From: an uncultured Paracoccaceae bacterium | GTDB lineage: Bacteria; Pseudomonadota; Alphaproteobacteria; Rhodobacterales; Rhodobacteraceae | Length of the DNA: 64,000 nt | Direction of reading: 5' to 3' | Assembly (NCBI GenBank): GCA_947496605.1 | Contig: CANMDF010000002.1 | Coordinates: 868,001-932,000 of the forward strand | Part shown: positions 54,443-63,411 of the stretch, in pieces | How positions within the stretch are numbered: position 1 is the first letter of the stretch | Layout: each line of letters begins with the position of its first letter | Made by a program: the position numbers and the translations under genes | The notes under the pieces: generated by a model | The model's input: the letters and a program-made list of their open reading frames with translations, nothing else | Database searches by the model: none | Told to the model about the DNA's origin: nothing

Positions 54443-54916
54443 ATGCGTTGCCCATTTTGCGGAAATGTTGACACACAGGTCAAAGACAGCCGCCCTGCCG
54501 AAGATCACGTCGCGATCCGTCGCCGTCGTTTTTGTCCGGCCTGCGGAGGTCGCTTTACCACTTACGAGCGCGTGCAACTGCGTGATCTTGTGGTGATCAA
54601 AACCAACGGCCGTCGCGAAGATTTTGACCGGCCTAAGTTGGAACGCTCAATCCGCATTGCATTGCAAAAGCGCCCTGTTGAACCGGAACGTATTGATCAG
54701 ATGATCAGCGGGATCGTGCGCCGTTTGGAAAGCATGGGCGAAACCGATATTCCGTCAGGCACAATCGGCGAGATCGTGATGGAAAGCCTCGCGCGGATTG
54801 ATACGGTCGCTTATGTGCGCTTTGCGAGTGTTTATAAGAACTTCCAGGCGGCAGATGATTTTGACAAATTTGTCAGCGAACTGCGCCCCGATAGCAAAGA
54901 CGAAGACGACGCGTGA
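54443..54916 (+). CDS. nrdR: Transcriptional repressor NrdR
   Basis: NrdR represses ribonucleotide reductase genes in response to ATP/dATP. The 157-residue protein has a zinc ribbon with Cys3/Cys6 ([12 protein letters not shown]) and the second pair in [16 protein letters not shown]. The ATP-cone follows ([20 protein letters not shown] ... [13 protein letters not shown]). Its stop overlaps the GTG start of ribD by 4 bases (GTGA). Confidence 0.96.
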   Translation: MRCPFCGNVDTQVKDSRPAEDHVAIRRRRFCPACGGRFTTYERVQLRDLVVIKTNGRREDFDRPKLERSIRIALQKRPVEPERIDQMISGIVRRLESMGETDIPSGTIGEIVMESLARIDTVAYVRFASVYKNFQAADDFDKFVSELRPDSKDEDDA

Positions 54917-56010
54917 CACCCCAAGCTGACGCACGCTTTATGGCGCTTGCCCTATCTTTAGGACGGCGCGGCATGGGGCGTGTATGGCCGAACCCGGCCG
55001 TGGGCTGCGTCATTGTCAAAGATGGCCAGATTATCGGCCGTGGTTGGACTGCTGATGGCGGTCGTCCGCATGCGGAGACACGCGCTTTGGCGCAAGCTGG
55101 CGCTGCAGCTGTAGGTGCCACCGCCTATGTCACCTTAGAGCCTTGCGCCCACCACGGCAGAACGCCCCCTTGCGCGCAGGCATTGATTGATGCCTCAATC
55201 GCGCGGGTCGTTGTCGCGGCCGATGATCCGGACCCGCGTGTTGCGGGCCGCGGCATTGCGATGTTGCGTGCGGCGGGCGTGACTGTCGACAGCGGTGTGG
55301 GTCAAGCGCAGGCGGAATGGGACCATGCGGGCTTTTTGATGCGCAATACCGTTGGCCGGCCTTTTGTGACGCTTAAGCTGGCGGGAACGCTGGACGGTCG
55401 TATTGCCACTGCGACAGGTGAAAGTCAGTGGATTACAGGGCCAGACGCCCGACGTGCCGTGCATATGATGCGCGCGCGCCATGATGCTGTCATGGTTGGG
55501 GCTGGGACCGTCCGCGCGGATGATCCGTCGCTCACAGTGCGTGGATTAGGTATCGGTCAGCAACCTGTCCGTGTAATCGTGTCGCATGCTATGAAGATCG
55601 CTCCGACAAGCGTATTGGCGAATACGGCGCAAGATGTGCCCGTTTGGCTTTGCCATGGAAAGAGCGCTGATGTAGCGGCATGGACCGCAAAGGGTGCGGT
55701 AAGCTTGCCTTGTGCCATCTTAGCGAACCAAATTGATCCAAGCGCTGCGATGACAGCACTTGCCGAGAAAGGGATTACCCGGGTCTTTTGCGAAGGCGGT
55801 GGAATGTTAGCGGCGTCATTGCTGAATGCAGGGCTCGTTGACGAACTTGTCGTCTTTTCGGCGGGGGTGGCCATTGGTGCAGAAGGCACACCGATGCTTG
55901 GCGCGTTGGGCGTGGATCAGCTTGCTGTCGCCCCGCGTTTTGCGTTGGAAAATGTGCGTCCACTGGGGGCTGACATTTGCCACACTTGGCGCAGGGTTAT
56001 AGACGACTAG
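54913..56010 (+). CDS. ribD: Bifunctional riboflavin biosynthesis deaminase/reductase RibD
   Basis: RibD performs the second and third steps of riboflavin synthesis. The 365-residue protein has the N-terminal deaminase zinc site [11 protein letters not shown] and [16 protein letters not shown], then the reductase domain with [38 protein letters not shown] and the C-terminal [16 protein letters not shown] start at 54913 within the nrdR stop. It converges on kpsC 10 bases downstream. Confidence 0.95.
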   Translation: MTPQADARFMALALSLGRRGMGRVWPNPAVGCVIVKDGQIIGRGWTADGGRPHAETRALAQAGAAAVGATAYVTLEPCAHHGRTPPCAQALIDASIARVVVAADDPDPRVAGRGIAMLRAAGVTVDSGVGQAQAEWDHAGFLMRNTVGRPFVTLKLAGTLDGRIATATGESQWITGPDARRAVHMMRARHDAVMVGAGTVRADDPSLTVRGLGIGQQPVRVIVSHAMKIAPTSVLANTAQDVPVWLCHGKSADVAAWTAKGAVSLPCAILANQIDPSAAMTALAEKGITRVFCEGGGMLAASLLNAGLVDELVVFSAGVAIGAEGTPMLGALGVDQLAVAPRFALENVRPLGADICHTWRRVIDD

Positions 56011-56019
56011 CCTGCGGGT

Positions 56020-58014
56020 CTAACGCCACAAATAGGCATAGCTGGCGAAAACACCCTGCAGTTTGGCAAGACTGCGGTTGAACATCCCAAGTTTGGGTAG
56101 GTCATTGTTTTCAATGCGATCCACGATCACTTCAACAGGGCAGGGTAAACCCGTGACTGGATCGCGATAGCGTGGATAGTCGATCAGTGCGGCGTGCACC
56201 AAGGCAGGAAGGCTGACCCGGGCGACGCGCCGCGCAACCGGGATCGCCCGGTCATCGGTCAAACCCCAACCTGCATAGAAAGGTGTCCCGAGACAGGTGA
56301 CTTTCTTGCCGCGTAAAAGCGCTTCGAACCCTAACAAAGACGTCATGGTCCACACGTCATCCACGGCATCAATCGCATCAATTGGGTCGGCACTGGTCAA
56401 TACAACATCTGCCAGTTCCGCTGCGTTTGGCACCTTGCCAGGTCGCAAGCCCGCTTCGACATCAGGATGTGGTTTATAGATGATCACTGCCGCGGGGTTT
56501 GCTTTGCGTGTAATCTCAAGCAGGGTCAGATTGTCAGAGACCTCTGACGTTCCTAGCCTGATCGACGCATCATCAGCAACTTGTCCGGGTACAAGGACAC
56601 GACGGCCCTTGGGAAGGTCCGGCAATGGTTTGGTGGCGACATTATATTTTGAAAGGCGGGCGTCTGTAATCCGTTCAATCAGTGCCTCGGCCCGGGCGAG
56701 CGCGTTTTCATCAAGCTTTGCAGCGGCATCAATCAGGTCTTCGAGCAAACTGGGGCGCGTTGCGTCGTAATATATGCCTGTGTCATCCAGCACGAGGCTG
56801 AGCGGGGCGACCAAATTGGCACCTAATCCACGCGAACGAATAAAACCATCTTCCACTAAAATCGCATCATCACCGGGCGCATTGGCCCAACGCATCAAGC
56901 GACGCCCGTTTTTGTCCGCTTTCGTTTTGGCTTTCTTGCCCTCTGCAAAGGTCACGGGTTTGGGTTTGCCAAAGAACTGTTGAAGCGGCTTTCGCTTCCA
57001 CATGCGCATGTCCGCTGCAACCCAGCCAGCATAATCGTCGCGCCATGCGGTCGCTGCAACAGATAGCGTGGCAACCGCTTCCTCAAAGCTGCACAGGCGG
57101 TCATGAAAGGGATCATACCATGTCGGATAAAGGATCATGGCGCCCGCAAATAGCTGCGCACGGGTCAAAACGCGCTGCCGACGTTGAAGCGGGCTACGAT
57201 CGTCAGTCAGCCCCCAACCCATGTAGAAAGGCTGTCCAAAGACGACGGGTTTGTGCCCTGCCATGATCGCCTCGAACCCCATTTGCGAGCTGACCGTATA
57301 GACTGCAATTGCGCCATCCATCAGCGCCCAAGGCGAAATGTTGGGATCCGAAAAGCTGATCCGTTCGCTCGCGTCCTTTTGTTTAAAATACCCCTCACGG
57401 TGGCCGACCATAGTTTCGGGATGCGTCTTGATAATGATCTGCGCCGTGGGGTGTTCGGTCTGGGCATAAAACAGCATCTCGCGGAACGTATTGCTGTCGG
57501 CGCCTGATGCTTTGATCGACGCATCTTTGCGGGTCTGGTCAATGACCAACACATAACCCGGCTCTGGTGCTGGGATGGCTGGGTCAAAGGTGTTGTACTT
57601 GGATAAATGGCCTGACTTTAGCGTCTCAATACCCGCCCGGGCACGGTTCAGTAGGGCAGTATTGTCTAACGGGTTTTCAGTCAGAATGATCTCAAGATCA
57701 GAGCGTGTCTTGGGGTCAAAATGCACGCCGCGATTATCAATATTTAGCCCAATCGGAGGGTCACCATCACGTCCCAGCCTGACCGATCGCAAGAAACTGT
57801 CTTCGATCCGCAGGATGGGTGCGCCTTTTATCGCGGCCATCGCCTCGCCCCGCGGCGCTGTGGGGCTTTGACCCCAAACGCCGACTAAAGCGCCTTCTTC
57901 AGGCGTACCGATCTGAATATCATATCCCGCAAGTTCGACAATGCGCCGGACCCGGCCTTTGGTCAAAAGGCCACCGTTATAGACGTAGAGGTTCTGGCGC
58001 TGCTGTTCGTTCAT
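56020..58014 (-). CDS. kpsC: Capsular polysaccharide export protein KpsC-like, tandem GT-B domains
   Basis: This 664-residue protein is a duplication of the KpsC glycosyltransferase module: IEDSFLRSVRLGRDG in the first half and VEDGFIRSRGLGANL in the second, and GWGLTDDRSPLQRRQR paired with GWGLTDDRAIPVARR. In E. coli KpsC is a retaining beta-Kdo transferase that builds the lipid linker of group 2 capsules. Encoded 22 bases downstream of kpsS. Both genes lie antiparallel inside the riboflavin cluster. Confidence 0.9.
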   Translation of the reverse strand: MNEQQRQNLYVYNGGLLTKGRVRRIVELAGYDIQIGTPEEGALVGVWGQSPTAPRGEAMAAIKGAPILRIEDSFLRSVRLGRDGDPPIGLNIDNRGVHFDPKTRSDLEIILTENPLDNTALLNRARAGIETLKSGHLSKYNTFDPAIPAPEPGYVLVIDQTRKDASIKASGADSNTFREMLFYAQTEHPTAQIIIKTHPETMVGHREGYFKQKDASERISFSDPNISPWALMDGAIAVYTVSSQMGFEAIMAGHKPVVFGQPFYMGWGLTDDRSPLQRRQRVLTRAQLFAGAMILYPTWYDPFHDRLCSFEEAVATLSVAATAWRDDYAGWVAADMRMWKRKPLQQFFGKPKPVTFAEGKKAKTKADKNGRRLMRWANAPGDDAILVEDGFIRSRGLGANLVAPLSLVLDDTGIYYDATRPSLLEDLIDAAAKLDENALARAEALIERITDARLSKYNVATKPLPDLPKGRRVLVPGQVADDASIRLGTSEVSDNLTLLEITRKANPAAVIIYKPHPDVEAGLRPGKVPNAAELADVVLTSADPIDAIDAVDDVWTMTSLLGFEALLRGKKVTCLGTPFYAGWGLTDDRAIPVARRVARVSLPALVHAALIDYPRYRDPVTGLPCPVEVIVDRIENNDLPKLGMFNRSLAKLQGVFASYAYLWR

Positions 58015-58036
58015 CTTGGGTAAACTATTGCACGGT

Positions 58037-59323
58037 TTACGTCTTCACAACGCGCAATGCGCTTTGCGCGGGCGATTGTTTTGCCAAAAGAGCATCATAA
58101 GGGTCTGTGTTGTCTAGCATCATATCGACAAGCTGCCGCAGCAGTTGTTGCCTGCCCTTCGACGCATAAAAACCGCCCGGTACCTGGCAAGTCTCCAACA
58201 AGAACTGGCGATAATCGCGATAGGCTTTCGTGTCGGGTCGTTTAGGGTCTGAAAAGAACGCCGAAATGGGTTGGTCTGAGATGAATTCTGGTTTTGAAAA
58301 CACAGCTGTGCCAAATGCCTTTAGGGGAATGCCGCGCCACAAAGCCTGCTGCCCTGCCGTCGAATTTACGGTGACGGCAGACCGCGCTTGCCCCAGAATT
58401 TGGGCAAGTTTGCCGCCGCGCAAATAGTGGGTTCTTGTATCAATGCCGTGCTGCAAAGAGATCTGCTTGATCATTTTGCGCAGGGGCGATTGCCCGCTTT
58501 CCAAAGGATGTGCTTTGAAAACAAGGTGATGATGTTTTGGCGCGCCGACACTAAACCCAGCAATCACTTCGGTGATGAAAGCCTCCATATTATCAAAAGA
58601 GGAATGGGCCTGAAAGCTGGCGTCATGCTCAAGCTGAAGCAACGCAATATGATAGGGATACCCCCCCGATTTGATGCGCCGGGTCGCCCATTGGCGGTGC
58701 AAGGCGAGAAACGGCATCAACAAAAGACGCTTTGTATAGAGCATCGCTTCGCGGTGCACGGGTAAGGCCCTGTGGGGTTTAAAGCCCGGGTAGCTGCCGT
58801 TTCGGAACATCACGAACCAATGGTAGAGGGCACCATAAAAGATGTGCTGACGCATATCGCCCCAATGCGCTGGGGGCGTCGGCATATCGACATCTGACTG
58901 GGCCAAACGGTCACGCATGTCGGTAACCGAGAAATCCATAAGGCGTGAAAACCCATTGCTGCCGCCGCGTTCATAAGTGACCCAATAGGGGCGCAAATAG
59001 CCTTCTTCAAAAACATGAACGCGCAGTCCAAGGGCCTTGGCTTGGCGCACGGCCTCTGCATGGGTCGGGCGGGTGTCACCATAAAGGACGATATCTGTGA
59101 TCTGGCGATCTCGAAGGATCGTGCCGAGCGTTTCCGGCCATGTTGAAGCGTCGCCGCGAAAGGGAATATACCCCGGGGCACGCCCCCAAAAAGCTGCGTC
59201 GCCAGCATTAAACCCGACGCGCCACACGCCAACACCGGCCCTGGCCAGCATGCGACCAAGCTGGCGAAAGAACGGACCATGTGGTCCCTGTAGAAAAAGA
59301 TAGGCTTTCGTGTTTGTCATCAA
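58037..59323 (-). CDS. kpsS: Capsular polysaccharide export protein KpsS-like
   Basis: This 428-residue protein has YLFLQGPHGPFFRQLGRMLA near the start, DIVLYGDTRPTHAEAVRQAK, and FEEGYLRPYWVTYERGGSNG, the features of KpsS (beta-Kdo transferase initiating the capsule linker). The start can be either Met of MMTN (59323 or 59320). No other capsule export genes (kpsDEMTU) are present in the window, so kpsSC may act with a locus elsewhere. Confidence 0.9.
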   Translation of the reverse strand: MMTNTKAYLFLQGPHGPFFRQLGRMLARAGVGVWRVGFNAGDAAFWGRAPGYIPFRGDASTWPETLGTILRDRQITDIVLYGDTRPTHAEAVRQAKALGLRVHVFEEGYLRPYWVTYERGGSNGFSRLMDFSVTDMRDRLAQSDVDMPTPPAHWGDMRQHIFYGALYHWFVMFRNGSYPGFKPHRALPVHREAMLYTKRLLLMPFLALHRQWATRRIKSGGYPYHIALLQLEHDASFQAHSSFDNMEAFITEVIAGFSVGAPKHHHLVFKAHPLESGQSPLRKMIKQISLQHGIDTRTHYLRGGKLAQILGQARSAVTVNSTAGQQALWRGIPLKAFGTAVFSKPEFISDQPISAFFSDPKRPDTKAYRDYRQFLLETCQVPGGFYASKGRQQLLRQLVDMMLDNTDPYDALLAKQSPAQSALRVVKT

Positions 59324-59442
59324 CTTTGCTCAACGCGGTCGTTCTTCATTGACCTGAATATGGAACCGAAGCAAGCGTGCCGCTTGCCGGAGCGGCATTG
59401 AAACGCTAGGTCAAATAAAACCACAAGTAAGGGATGCTGGGC

Positions 59443-60039
59443 ATGTTCACAGGGATCATCACTGATATCGGCCTCGTGCTAGAGCTAGAGCAACGCGGCG
59501 ATCTGCGTGCGCGGATTGGCACTGGGTACGAAATTGCGGGCATCGATATTGGCGCATCAATTGCGTGTAACGGCGTGTGCCTGACTGTGATCGCTTTGGG
59601 ATCCGACCCTCAGAACTGGTTCGATGTTGAAATTTCGGCGGAAACAGTTGGGGCGACCAATGTTGGCGCATGGACCAAAGGTGGCCGTTTGAATTTAGAG
59701 CGTGCGCTGAAGGTGGGAGACGAGCTGGGCGGGCACATCGTATCAGGCCATGTAGACGGCGTGGCGCAGGTTGTGGCCATGAAAGACGAAGGCGACAGCA
59801 CGCGCGTCACTTTCCGTGCGCCAAACGATCTGGCACGGTTTATTGCACCCAAAGGCTCGGTTGCGCTGAACGGTACGTCGTTGACGGTCAATGAGGTCGA
59901 CGGCGTTGATTTTGGGATCAACTTTATCCCGCACACGAAAACGGCCACCACATGGGGCGATACTGCCGTTGGCGATCACATCAATCTTGAGATCGACACC
60001 ATGGCCCGTTACGTCGCGCGTTTGCGCGAATACGGCTGA
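59443..60039 (+). CDS. ribE: Riboflavin synthase alpha chain
   Basis: This enzyme dismutates two 6,7-dimethyl-8-ribityllumazines to riboflavin. The 198-residue protein starts MFTGIITDIGLVLELEQRGD and has two lumazine-binding repeats, the first with ASIACNGVCLTVIAL and the second with GSVALNGTSLTVNEV. The symbol ribE follows the convention where the alpha chain is ribE and lumazine synthase is ribH. The ATG at 59443 is the family start; the ATG at 59434 crowds the AGGG site. No FMN riboswitch is visible upstream. Confidence 0.94.
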   Translation: MFTGIITDIGLVLELEQRGDLRARIGTGYEIAGIDIGASIACNGVCLTVIALGSDPQNWFDVEISAETVGATNVGAWTKGGRLNLERALKVGDELGGHIVSGHVDGVAQVVAMKDEGDSTRVTFRAPNDLARFIAPKGSVALNGTSLTVNEVDGVDFGINFIPHTKTATTWGDTAVGDHINLEIDTMARYVARLREYG

Positions 60040-60260
60040 TGAAACCGCTGGTTCTTGCCTCGATTGAAGATGAGACCGGGGACCGCTGTGTTGACATCAT
60101 CCGCCTGATTGACGGGCAGTTCGCCTATCGCGAATGCAGACGTGACCCCGAAGACGGGCATGGCTGGCGGTATTTATCCCAAGCCTCACCCCCAACCTTT
60201 GACACCGAGGTCGCAGCCCGCGAAGCTGCGATGCGTGACATTGGGTGGATGCAAGAATGA
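60039..60260 (+). CDS. Small hypothetical protein (73 aa) in the rib cluster
   Basis: This protein starts MKPLVLASIEDETGDRCVDII and contains FAYRECRRDPEDGHGWRYL. Its ATG overlaps the ribE stop by one base (TGATG), and its own stop overlaps the next gene's ATG. This strict coupling supports a real gene. No family recognised. Confidence 0.7.
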   Translation: MKPLVLASIEDETGDRCVDIIRLIDGQFAYRECRRDPEDGHGWRYLSQASPPTFDTEVAAREAAMRDIGWMQE

Positions 60261-60817
60261 TAGCGGGTATAGGACATAATTCGGGTCGGGTGAACGAACC
60301 GGGCAAAAGTTGGCGCAAACACGTGTGGACCAAAGCCCGCAAGGATTTGATGCCAACGCTGCCAATTGAGGTCGTGCGTTTGCGGGTCAGGCGTGCGGCG
60401 GAGCTTGGGCTGCCTTACAAAACTTACGCTGGTATCAGGGCGAGCTCTGGTCATGATTTGATCGGGTTTTTGTTTTCCAACAATGCCTTGCAGGTGCTGC
60501 GCGAAGGGCAGGCGATGCCCAATGACCGCGCAGAAAAACTGTTGGGTTTGGTGAAGGCGCAGTGCATTGGCGTGGCACACAAACCCGTGACCCCGACGCA
60601 TCTGGGCAGTTTGCCGGGGATCGCGGCGGCGCATACGGCCCCTGCGTTTAACGCCAGTTGGGCAGATATGCGCGATCAAGTGCAGGGGATCGTTGCAGCG
60701 CAAAGGCAACCATCAGACCGCTTTGTGATCATTGGCGACACAGCATTTGAACGCGAATGGGCCGAGGCGGCACGCACCGCGGGGTATTTGCGGGCGGAGC
60801 AGTTCTTTTGCAAGTAA
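60257..60817 (+). CDS. Hypothetical protein with N-terminal GIGHNSG motif (186 aa)
   Basis: The start MIAGIGHNSGRVNEP carries the GIGHNSG signature I know from many alphaproteobacterial and phage proteins of unknown function. A basic segment (KSWRKHVWTKARKDL) and a helical ~45-residue region (VRLRVRRAAELGLPYKTYAG) follow, with a C-terminal FVIIGDTAFEREWAEAARTAG. It overlaps the preceding 73-aa gene by 4 bases. The stop TAA (60815-60817) lies at the head of a 26-base perfect palindrome. Confidence 0.72.
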   Translation: MIAGIGHNSGRVNEPGKSWRKHVWTKARKDLMPTLPIEVVRLRVRRAAELGLPYKTYAGIRASSGHDLIGFLFSNNALQVLREGQAMPNDRAEKLLGLVKAQCIGVAHKPVTPTHLGSLPGIAAAHTAPAFNASWADMRDQVQGIVAAQRQPSDRFVIIGDTAFEREWAEAARTAGYLRAEQFFCK

Positions 60818-60839
60818 GGTGGATCATGATCCACCTTAC
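60814..60839. repeat. 26-bp perfect palindrome on the stop codon (REP/terminator-like)
   Basis: A perfect 13+13 palindrome runs from GTAAGGTGGATCA to its complement, so it begins with GTAA that includes the TAA stop of the GIGHNSG gene. It may be a REP element of the same family as those at 11.7-13 kb and a terminator before ribB. No T-run follows. Confidence 0.6.
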
Positions 60840-60909
60840 GCGATAGCAACCTTTCCAAAGCGTCCGCGCTGGGCTATCTGCCTGAGGCAACGCCGCTGCG
60901 GAGAGACCC

Positions 60910-62040
60910 ATGAACACAGCATTCGAAACACCTGGCCCTGTCGAGCAAGATTGGTCTGACGCAATCAGCAAAATCGAAGACATCATTGACGACGCCCGCA
61001 ACGGCAAAATGTTCGTACTGGTGGACCACGAAGATCGCGAAAACGAAGGCGATCTGGTGATCCCCGCGCAGATGGCGACACCCGATGCGATCAACTTTAT
61101 GGCCAAGCATGGACGCGGTTTGATTTGTCTCACGTTGCCCGGCGAACGCATTGATGCGCTGGGTTTGCCCTTGATGGCGTCCCATAACTCATCACGCCAC
61201 GAAACGGCATTCACCGTCAGTATTGAAGCCCGTGAAGGCGTGAGTACCGGTATTTCGGCCCATGACCGCGCACGCACTGTAGCCACAGCGATTGATGCCT
61301 CAAAAGGTGCTGCTGACATCGCCACACCCGGCCATGTCTTCCCACTGCGCGCCCGTGATGGTGGCGTCTTGGTCCGTGCGGGGCACACGGAAGCCGCCGT
61401 TGATATTTCCCGCCTTGCGGGCCTTAACCCTTCGGGCGTGATCTGTGAAATCATGAAGGAAGACGGCGAGATGGCGCGTTTGCCCGATCTGATCGCCTTT
61501 GCCCAGCTGCATAATTTGAAGATCGGCACGATCAGCGACCTGATCGCCTATCGCCGCCGCCATGACAATCTGGTCCGTGTCCGTGAAACCAGCACGATCA
61601 CATCTGAATTTGGTGGTGAGTGGGAAATGCGGATTTATACCGATGAAACCCAAGGGGCAGAGCATATCGCCCTCATCAAAGGTGATATAACCACCGACGC
61701 GCCCGTTCTTGTACGGATGCACGCGATGGACCCGATGTTGGACGTCCTAGGGACGGGCCCGCGCGGGCGTCGTGACGAATTTGGCGATGCCATGAAAATG
61801 ATCGCCGCAGAAGGGCGCGGTGCGCTTGTTCTGCTGCGCGATGTGCATATGAAGCTCGATTCGATCGAAGAAGCGTCGCCGCAGACCTTGCGCCAGTATG
61901 GCTTAGGCGCACAAATCCTCAGCTCGCTTGGCCTGCATGAAATTGAACTGCTGACAAATTCGCCGCAACCCAAGGTCGTGGGGCTTGATGCCTACGGGCT
62001 GGAAATTGTAGGCACGCGCAAAATCTCGGAGATTGGATAA
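60910..62040 (+). CDS. ribB: 3,4-dihydroxy-2-butanone-4-phosphate synthase with degenerate GTP cyclohydrolase II-like domain
   Basis: The N-terminal ~205 residues are an intact DHBP synthase: KMFVLVDHEDRENEGDLVIP with the acidic metal site, GLICLTLPGERIDALGLP, RHETAFTVSIEAREGVSTGI and GHVFPLRARDGGVLVRAGHTEA. The C-terminal part aligns with RibA but lacks its three zinc cysteines: where E. coli RibA has HSEC...C-x-C, this protein has VRMHAMDPMLDVLGT. Only the RibB reaction is therefore expected. It is immediately followed by ribH (TAATG). Confidence 0.93.
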   Translation: MNTAFETPGPVEQDWSDAISKIEDIIDDARNGKMFVLVDHEDRENEGDLVIPAQMATPDAINFMAKHGRGLICLTLPGERIDALGLPLMASHNSSRHETAFTVSIEAREGVSTGISAHDRARTVATAIDASKGAADIATPGHVFPLRARDGGVLVRAGHTEAAVDISRLAGLNPSGVICEIMKEDGEMARLPDLIAFAQLHNLKIGTISDLIAYRRRHDNLVRVRETSTITSEFGGEWEMRIYTDETQGAEHIALIKGDITTDAPVLVRMHAMDPMLDVLGTGPRGRRDEFGDAMKMIAAEGRGALVLLRDVHMKLDSIEEASPQTLRQYGLGAQILSSLGLHEIELLTNSPQPKVVGLDAYGLEIVGTRKISEIG

Positions 62041-62579
62041 TGGCCGGACCGTCCCACTACATCATGCCGCTGCCGGACTTTGATAAGCCGGTGAAAATCC
62101 TGATCGTGGCATCGCCGTACTACAAAGACATTTCAGACAATCAGATCGCCGGTGCAAAGGCCGAGATTGAAAAGGCAGGGGCCACTTGGGACATCGTCGA
62201 AGTCCCCGGTGCGCTGGAAATCCCGACCGCCATCGGCATTGCTGAACGAATGAGCAACTTTGACGGCTACGTGGCCCTTGGCTGCGTGATCCGGGGTGAA
62301 ACGACCCATTATGACACGGTCTGCAATGACAGCAGCCGCGCGATCCAATTGTTGGGTTTGCAGGGGCTTTGTATCGGCAACGGCATTCTCACGGTTGAGA
62401 ACCGCACACAGGCTGAAGTGCGTGCTGACCCGGCTGAGATGAACAAAGGTGGCGGTGCCGCGGCTGCGGCCTTGCACCTGATCGCACTCGCCCGTAAGTG
62501 GGGCAAAGCCGAGAAGACTGTGGGGTTCACCCGTGAAATTCTGATGGCGGGTGACACGGATAGCAAGACCACAGCATGA
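62040..62579 (+). CDS. ribH: 6,7-dimethyl-8-ribityllumazine synthase
   Basis: RibH condenses the ribB product with the aminopyrimidine to form lumazine, probably as a pentamer or icosahedral shell. The 179-residue protein contains VKILIVASPYYKDISDNQIAG, EVPGALEIPTAIGIAE, LGCVIRGETTHYDTVCND, and GNGILTVENRTQAEVRAD. It overlaps the ribB stop by one base and the nusB start by 4 bases (ATGA). Confidence 0.95.
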   Translation: MAGPSHYIMPLPDFDKPVKILIVASPYYKDISDNQIAGAKAEIEKAGATWDIVEVPGALEIPTAIGIAERMSNFDGYVALGCVIRGETTHYDTVCNDSSRAIQLLGLQGLCIGNGILTVENRTQAEVRADPAEMNKGGGAAAAALHLIALARKWGKAEKTVGFTREILMAGDTDSKTTA

Positions 62580-63049
62580 CCCTTTCGAATAACCAAAAGC
62601 GCAAGATGAAAACAGCGGCCCGGCTTTATGCCGTGCAGGCCCTTTTTCAGATGGAGGCGTCAGGCCAGACCGTGGATCAGGTCAAGCGCGAGTTTGAAGA
62701 TCACCGCTTGGGGGCCGTCTATGAAGAAGGCGAGATGACCGAAGGCGATGTGGATACGTTCCGTGGGCTGATGGAAAAAGCGGTCGATGATCAGGCCGCG
62801 ATTGACCAATTGACCGACCGTGCGCTGGTGGCGAAATGGCCGATTGCACGAATTGATCCCACATGGCGGGCGCTGTTTCGTGCAGCGGGTGCCGAACTAA
62901 CGCTGAAGAATACGCCGCCCAAAGTTGTGATCAGCGAATTTGTCGGTGTGGCCGAAGCGTTTTCAGCAGACGGCAAAGAACCCAAATTCGTGAATGCTGT
63001 ACTGGACCATATGGCCCGCGAAGTGCAGCCCGAGGCATTCGGCAAGTAG
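62576..63049 (+). CDS. nusB: Transcription antitermination factor NusB
   Basis: NusB binds boxA RNA with S10 (NusE) in rRNA antitermination. The 157-residue all-helical protein has AARLYAVQALFQMEASGQTV, WPIARIDPTWRALFRAAGAE, PPKVVISEFVGVAEAFSADGK, and FVNAVLDHMAREV. ribH-nusB linkage is widespread. It ends the riboflavin operon apart from a short membrane gene. Confidence 0.95.
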   Translation: MTLSNNQKRKMKTAARLYAVQALFQMEASGQTVDQVKREFEDHRLGAVYEEGEMTEGDVDTFRGLMEKAVDDQAAIDQLTDRALVAKWPIARIDPTWRALFRAAGAELTLKNTPPKVVISEFVGVAEAFSADGKEPKFVNAVLDHMAREVQPEAFGK

Positions 63050-63084
63050 TTTGCTATCACGCCCGCCAGCGCTATGTTCGCCGT

Positions 63085-63411
63085 ATGAGCGGAACAATGA
63101 ACCAAAAACCTGAACCAGACCTGATGCGCCTTTACATCCGGCATTGTGTTGTCGGGTTTGTGCTGTCTGCGATTTTTGTTGGTCTTATCTTATGGTTTGA
63201 TGTTGTCGGACTGCGCGGCCTTGTAATGGGCTCAGACATTGGTTTGTTGGCCGTGTTCCTGCTGTGGTTCTTTAATGGAACTGTGTTTGGTAGTGTGCAA
63301 TTTGCGATCGTCATCATGTCACAAGCCGATGACGATGATGATGACGGACCGCGACGCGGGATCATGATCCCGGTACGGGTCGCAGCGCAATCACGCTCAC
63401 GCAGTGTTTAG
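63085..63411 (+). CDS. Small membrane protein (108 aa)
   Basis: Two hydrophobic segments (residues ~20-42 and ~54-80) flank a short loop, followed by an acidic run ADDDDDDGPRRG and a basic end. The start can be ATG 63085 or ATG 63097 (MNQKPEPDLMRL); the second has a GAGCGGA close upstream. It has a 35-base gap after nusB, same strand, and ends tail-to-tail with the next gene (4-base overlap). No family recognised. Confidence 0.68.
   Translation: MSGTMNQKPEPDLMRLYIRHCVVGFVLSAIFVGLILWFDVVGLRGLVMGSDIGLLAVFLLWFFNGTVFGSVQFAIVIMSQADDDDDDGPRRGIMIPVRVAAQSRSRSV

Noticed and set aside
59324..59442. Possible FMN riboswitch before ribE
   Set aside because: The conserved RFN helices and the GGGGYGAAAUUCCC-type opening are absent; only a short TGCCGC/GCGGCA stem is seen.
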